Of a DNA stretch of 64,000 bases, positions 60,533 to 64,000 are shown piece by piece. A program made the translations under genes and the position numbers. Under the pieces are notes generated by a model. That model saw only the letters and a list, made by a program, of their open reading frames with translations. It was not told where the DNA came from and searched no databases. The stretch covers positions 868,001 to 932,000 of the forward strand of contig NZ_VYRZ01000001.1 of NCBI RefSeq assembly GCF_008710705.1, in the 5' to 3' direction. Every line of letters begins with the position of its first letter. Within the stretch, counting starts at the first letter, position 1. This stretch comes from Microbacterium radiodurans. GTDB taxonomy: Bacteria > Actinomycetota > Actinomycetes > Actinomycetales > Microbacteriaceae.

Positions 60533-61452
60533 TGCTGCACAGCACGACCTCCGCGACGGAGAAGCGACGGCTGCTCCGCGAACGGCTCGCGAGCGGTGGG
60601 ATCCTCCGCTTCCCGGGCGCGTTCAATCCGCTCTCCGCACGCCTCATCGAGCGGAAGGGCTTCGACGGCGTCTACATCTCGGGCGCGGTGCTCTCGGCCG
60701 ACCTCGGGCTGCCCGACATCGGGCTGACGACGCTCACCGAGGTCGCCGGGCGCGGGCAGCAGATCGCGCGGACGACGGAGCTGCCCGCCCTCATCGACGC
60801 CGACACCGGCTTCGGCGAGCCGATGAACGTCGCCCGCACGATCCAGACGCTCGAAGACGCCGGCATCGCCGGCTGCCACATCGAGGACCAGGTGAACCCC
60901 AAACGCTGCGGGCACCTCGACGGCAAGGCCGTGGTCGACGATGCGACGGCGCTCCGCCGCATCCGCGCAGCCGTCGATGCGCGCCGCGACCCCGGCTTCC
61001 TCGTCATGGCCCGCACGGACATCCGCGCCGTCGAGGGGATGCCGGCAGCGGTCGACCGTGCGAAGGCGCTCGTCGACGCCGGAGCCGACGCGATCTTCCC
61101 CGAGGCGATGCGGACGCTCGAGGAGTTCGCCGCGATCCGCGAAGCCGTGGATGTGCCGATCCTGGCCAACATGACCGAGTTCGGCAAGAGCGAGCTCTTC
61201 TCGGTGGCACAGCTGGAAGCGGTCGGGGTGAACATGGTCATCTGGCCGGTGTCGCTCCTGCGGATCGCCATGGGCGCCGCCGAGCGGGCACTCGATACGC
61301 TGATCGAGCACGGCGAGCTGAGCAGCCGTCTCGGCGAGATGCAGCACCGCGCCGATCTGTACGACCTGATCGACTACGAGCAGTACAACCGCTTCGACAC
61401 GAGCATCTTCGACTTCACGGTCGACAGGGACGAACCCGTCACGAAGGAGTGA
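60532..61452 (+). CDS. prpB: 2-methylisocitrate lyase
   Basis: Protein of 306 residues, isocitrate lyase/PEP mutase superfamily. FPGAFNPLSARLIERKGFDG, DADTGFGEPMNVARTIQTLE (metal-binding Asp) and IEDQVNPKRCGHLDGKAVVD form the core. The KRCGH motif holds the catalytic Cys. MVIWPVSLLRIAMGAAE is near the C-terminus. It cleaves 2-methylisocitrate to pyruvate and succinate. The start overlaps the prpD stop by one base. prpC follows after two bases. Confidence 0.96.
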   Translation: MLHSTTSATEKRRLLRERLASGGILRFPGAFNPLSARLIERKGFDGVYISGAVLSADLGLPDIGLTTLTEVAGRGQQIARTTELPALIDADTGFGEPMNVARTIQTLEDAGIAGCHIEDQVNPKRCGHLDGKAVVDDATALRRIRAAVDARRDPGFLVMARTDIRAVEGMPAAVDRAKALVDAGADAIFPEAMRTLEEFAAIREAVDVPILANMTEFGKSELFSVAQLEAVGVNMVIWPVSLLRIAMGAAERALDTLIEHGELSSRLGEMQHRADLYDLIDYEQYNRFDTSIFDFTVDRDEPVTKE

Positions 61453-61454
61453 TC

Positions 61455-62624
61455 ATGGCAGACGCCGACATCAGGAAGGGCCTCGCCGGGGTCACGGTGG
61501 ACACCACCGCCGTGAGCAAGGTCGATCCCGAGAGCAACTCGCTGCTGTACCGCGGGTACCCCGTTCAGGAACTCGCCGCGACCCAGTCGTTCGAGGCCGT
61601 CGCGCATCTGCTGTGGCACGGCGAGCTGCCGGATGCCGAGCAGCTCGCCGCGTTCGAGCGGTTCGAGCGCGCGCACCGCGAGCTCGACGCCGATGTGCGC
61701 GCGATCATCGATGCTCTGCCGGGCCACGCGCACCCGATGGACGTGCTGCGCACCGCGGTCTCGGCCATCGGTGCGGCGGCGCCCGATGTGTCCGACAACG
61801 CGCGGAATGCCGACCTCCGGAAGGCGCGCCTGCTGCTGGCGAAGATCCCCGCGATCGTCGCGTACGACCAGCGTCGCCGGCGGGGGCAGGAACTCATCGC
61901 GCCGCGGGATGACCTCGACTACTCGCGGAACTTCCTCTGGATGACCTTCGGCGAGGAGCCGGACGACGTCGTCGCCCACGCGTTCACGGTCTCGCTCATC
62001 CTCTATGCCGAGCACTCGTTCAACGCCTCCACCTTCACCGCCCGGGTCATCACGAGCACGACGAGCGACCTCTACTCGGCCGTCGTCGGCGCGATCGGGG
62101 CGCTCAAGGGCGCCCTCCACGGTGGCGCCAACGAGGCGGTCATGCACGTCTTCGACGAGATCGGGACCGCCGACAGGGTCGGGCCGTGGCTCGATGAAGC
62201 GCTCGCGCACAAGCGCAAGATCATGGGCTTCGGGCACCGCGTCTACAAGAAGGGCGACTCGCGCGTTCCGACGATGAAGGCCGCCCTCGACACCCTCGTC
62301 GAGCATGTCGGCGCAGCCGACCTCGCCGCGCTCTACGACGAGCTCGAGTCCGAGTTCGTCGCGCGCAAGGGCATCTACCCGAACCTCGACTACCCGTCGG
62401 GTCCGGCCTACCACCTGATCGGGTTCGACACCCTCACCTTCACGCCGCTGTTCGTGGCGGCCCGCGTCGCGGGATGGTCGGCCCACATCATGGAACAGGC
62501 GGCGTCGAACGCGCTCATCCGGCCGCTCTCGGCCTACGACGGCGTGCCCGAGCGGCACGTCGCGGGGTACGTCCCGACGGAGGCCGACCGCGAGGTGGCC
62601 GAGCGCGACGAAGAGGCGAGCTGA
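61455..62624 (+). CDS. prpC: 2-methylcitrate synthase
   Basis: Protein of 389 residues, citrate synthase fold. LLYRGYPVQELAATQSFEAV begins the conserved part. Catalytic His residues are in LHGGANEAVMHVF and IMGFGHRVYKKGDSR. YPSGPAYHLIGFDTLTFTPLF carries the catalytic-Asp region. It condenses propionyl-CoA with oxaloacetate. Sequence alone does not exclude citrate synthase activity, but the prpDB context is decisive. AAGGAG lies 5 nt before ATG 61455, which is preferred to the GTG at 61449. Confidence 0.95.
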   Translation: MADADIRKGLAGVTVDTTAVSKVDPESNSLLYRGYPVQELAATQSFEAVAHLLWHGELPDAEQLAAFERFERAHRELDADVRAIIDALPGHAHPMDVLRTAVSAIGAAAPDVSDNARNADLRKARLLLAKIPAIVAYDQRRRRGQELIAPRDDLDYSRNFLWMTFGEEPDDVVAHAFTVSLILYAEHSFNASTFTARVITSTTSDLYSAVVGAIGALKGALHGGANEAVMHVFDEIGTADRVGPWLDEALAHKRKIMGFGHRVYKKGDSRVPTMKAALDTLVEHVGAADLAALYDELESEFVARKGIYPNLDYPSGPAYHLIGFDTLTFTPLFVAARVAGWSAHIMEQAASNALIRPLSAYDGVPERHVAGYVPTEADREVAERDEEAS

Positions 62625-62633
62625 CGCAGCGGA

Positions 62634-63398
62634 CTACTGGGGCGCCATGCGGAGCGCGCCGTCCATCCGGATCGTCTCGCCGTTGAGGTAGTCGTGGGCG
62701 GCGAGCATCAGGACGAGCTGCGCGAACTCCTCCGGGCGAGCGAGCCGGTGCGGGAACGGCACGCTCTCGGCGAGCGATCGGCCGACCTCCGGTCCGAGCG
62801 ATGAGAGCATCGGCGTGTCGACGATGCCGGGGGCGATCGTGTTCACCCGGATGCCGCTGCGCGCCAGATCGCGTGCTGCGGCGATCGTCAGCGACACCAC
62901 CCCGCCCTTCGAGGCGGCGTAGGCGGCCTGCCCGATCTGCCCCTCGTAGGCGGCCACCGAGGCCGTGGTGACGACGAGGCCGCGTTGACCCGCGGCATCC
63001 GGTTCGGTCTGCGCGATGGCCTCGGCCGACAGCCGCAGCACGTTGAACGTCCCGACGAGGTTGATCTCGACCGTCCGGCGGAACGTCTCGAGGTCGTGCG
63101 CTCCGCGTGAGGAGAGGATGCGGCGGGCCGGCGCGATGCCGGCGCAGGTGACCGCGAGCCGCAGCGGCGCGTCGTCGTGGGCGGTGGCCGCCGCGACGGC
63201 CCGGGCGACGTCCTCTTCGTCGGTCACGTCCCCGGCGACCAGGGCCACACCCGCCGGCGGGTCACCGGCTCGCTCGATCGCGGCAGCCAGGTCGAGTCCC
63301 ACGACGTGCCCGCCCGCCGCCGCGAGTGCCGTGGCCGTCGCCAGCCCGAGTCCGGATGCGGCGCCCGTGACGAGCGCCGTGGTGCCGTCGATTCTCAT
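62634..63398 (-). CDS. Short-chain dehydrogenase, probable 3-hydroxy-(2-methyl)acyl-CoA dehydrogenase
   Basis: Protein of 254 residues. TALVTGAASGLGLATATALA is the cofactor loop. VAGDVTDEEDV and TCAGIAPARRIL follow. The catalytic region is VVTTASVAAYEGQIGQAAYA then ASKGG (YxxxK). RVNTIAPGIVDTPML completes the SDR signature. The AAYEGQIGQAAYAASKGG stretch is typical of HSD10-like 3-hydroxyacyl-CoA dehydrogenases in isoleucine and fatty-acid breakdown. ATG 63398 has GAGGAGG upstream and overlaps a short upstream frame with a thiolase-like beginning. It converges on the prp operon. Confidence 0.85.
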   Translation of the reverse strand: MRIDGTTALVTGAASGLGLATATALAAAGGHVVGLDLAAAIERAGDPPAGVALVAGDVTDEEDVARAVAAATAHDDAPLRLAVTCAGIAPARRILSSRGAHDLETFRRTVEINLVGTFNVLRLSAEAIAQTEPDAAGQRGLVVTTASVAAYEGQIGQAAYAASKGGVVSLTIAAARDLARSGIRVNTIAPGIVDTPMLSSLGPEVGRSLAESVPFPHRLARPEEFAQLVLMLAAHDYLNGETIRMDGALRMAPQ

Positions 63399-63556
63399 AC
63401 GGTGTCCTCCTCGGCGACGCGTGCGGCGCCGGCCCGAGCCGGGCGCGGATGCACGGGATGCTGCTCGCCGCGCCGCGGTGGCAGCCGCCTGCGCGGCGTG
63501 CCGTCGCGCATCCCTTGCACGGGGGTGCAGGCCCCCGAGACGATGACCGACGACAC
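63395..63556 (-). pseudogene. Possible thiolase (acetyl-CoA acyltransferase) remnant
   Basis: A GTG at 63556 with GAGGAGG six to seven bases upstream opens a 53-codon frame beginning VSSVIVSGACTPV. This closely resembles the thiolase N-terminus (SxVIVSGARTPV) except for Cys in place of Arg. The remaining 40 residues are Arg/Pro-rich and do not match thiolase. The frame ends in a TGA that overlaps the dehydrogenase ATG (ATGA). A thiolase would be the natural partner of that dehydrogenase, so this looks like a gene reduced to its start and coupling site. Chance resemblance over 13 residues cannot be excluded. Confidence 0.4.
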
Positions 63557-63625
63557 GGCTCCTCCTCGAGCGTCGAACTGCGGTTCGCGCCCACCATACG
63601 TCAGCGTGCGCGGGTGCAGGATCCA

Positions 63626-63655
63626 TTGACGCCCTGCGAAATAGATGGGTACCCT
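63626..63655 (+). promoter_or_regulatory. Promoter of the MmsA-like gene
   Basis: TTGACG (63626-63631) and TACCCT (63650-63655) are separated by 18 nt. A GGGTACCC palindrome (63647-63654) overlaps the -10 box and may be an operator. The start codon is about 40 bp downstream, preceded by GGAAGG. Confidence 0.55.
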
Positions 63656-63693
63656 ACGAACGCGCACGGCGATGTGCGCCGGAAGGCGATCCC

Positions 63694-64000
63694 ATGACCG
63701 ACGAGTCCGCATCCGCGTCCCCGCGAGAGCCGGTGCGAGCGCTCGCGCACTTCATCGGCGGTCGCGCCGTGCCGGGGACGTCCGGGCGCTTCTCGGACGT
63801 CTTCGACCCGAGCACGGGCCGCGTCCAGGCGCGCGTGCCGCTGGCGAGCGCCGACGAGGTGCGCGCCGCGGTCGACGCCGCCGCCGATGCGCAGCGCGAA
63901 TGGGGCGGCTGGACCGCGCAGCGCCGGGCGCGCGTGCTCCAGCGCTTCCTCGACCTCGTCGCCCGCGACGCGGACGACCTCGCGCGGCTGCTCTCCAGCG
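63694..64000 (+). CDS. mmsA: Aldehyde dehydrogenase, probable methylmalonate-semialdehyde dehydrogenase (N-terminal part, cut by window edge)
   Basis: Only 102 codons are visible; the frame is open at base 64000. The protein begins MTDESASASPREPVRALAHF, followed by IGGRAVPGTSGRFSDVFDPS and TGRVQARVPLASADEVRAAV. QREWGGWTAQRRARVLQRF and LVARDADDLARLLS follow. This is the N-terminus of the aldehyde dehydrogenase superfamily, with the FIGG and DPSTGRV pattern of the CoA-acylating MmsA group. MmsA turns methylmalonate semialdehyde into propionyl-CoA, the substrate of the adjacent prp operon. GGAAGG precedes the ATG. The catalytic Cys lies outside the window. Confidence 0.82.
   Translation, partial: MTDESASASPREPVRALAHFIGGRAVPGTSGRFSDVFDPSTGRVQARVPLASADEVRAAVDAAADAQREWGGWTAQRRARVLQRFLDLVARDADDLARLLSS

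Overview
The window is a very GC-rich chromosomal segment of an actinobacterium. The best fit is Microbacterium or a close relative in the Microbacteriaceae. Reasons are the near-exclusive G/C third codon positions, many GTG starts, dense ATGA/GTGA stop-start overlaps, probable leaderless mRNAs, and the gene families present. No transposase, integrase, phage gene or CRISPR array was seen, so this looks like stable chromosome with metabolic accessory modules set into core genes.

Region 1 (1-13.5 kb) is a uronic-acid polysaccharide utilisation locus. A heparinase II/III-type lyase and a DeoR regulator (cut by the window edge) diverge from a long operon. The operon encodes a DUF2264 protein, a sugar-binding lipoprotein, two ABC permeases, a DUF624/YesL membrane protein, a GH88 unsaturated glucuronyl hydrolase, a FAH-family hydrolase, KduD, KduI, KDG kinase and KDPG aldolase. 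Read as a pathway, oligosaccharides are imported, cut to 4,5-unsaturated uronate and carried through DKI, DKII, KDG and KDPG to pyruvate and glyceraldehyde-3-phosphate. The two directions appear to share one palindromic -35 box.

Region 2 (13.9-35.2 kb) is mostly housekeeping: phosphoglucomutase, a LysR regulator with an EamA exporter, prephenate dehydratase, an LLM oxidoreductase, photolyase, a diacylglycerol-kinase-like enzyme, SerRS, a HAD phosphatase, two tRNA-Ser genes (UGA and GCU), an ECF sigma factor with an overlapping membrane protein, an acyltransferase-3/SGNH protein, RecQ, a large LuxR-type regulator and an LCP cell-wall ligase.

Region 3 (35.3-43.3 kb) is a hexuronate/hexonate module under a divergent LacI repressor: fructuronate reductase (UxuB-like), an idonate-dehydrogenase-like enzyme, an MHS-family transporter, mannonate dehydratase (ManD) and a second KDPG aldolase/KDG kinase pair. 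It enters the same lower pathway as region 1 with its own enzymes.

Region 4 (43.7-47.0 kb) is an FdhF/YdeP-type molybdoenzyme with FdhD. Region 5 (47.0-58.1 kb) is a plant-glycan module: a GH127 arabinofuranosidase-like enzyme, a LacI regulator, a GH43 enzyme and a complete family-5 (Dpp/Opp-type) ABC transporter. Region 6 (58.3-64.0 kb) is the methylcitrate cycle (GntR, PrpD, PrpB, PrpC), then a short-chain dehydrogenase preceded by what looks like a thiolase remnant, and the start of a methylmalonate-semialdehyde dehydrogenase. This couples propionyl-CoA production to its disposal.

A recurrent non-coding feature is a set of intergenic inverted repeats with 7-18 bp arms separated by roughly 30-80 bp, found in at least nine places. 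Some share arm sequences and others do not.
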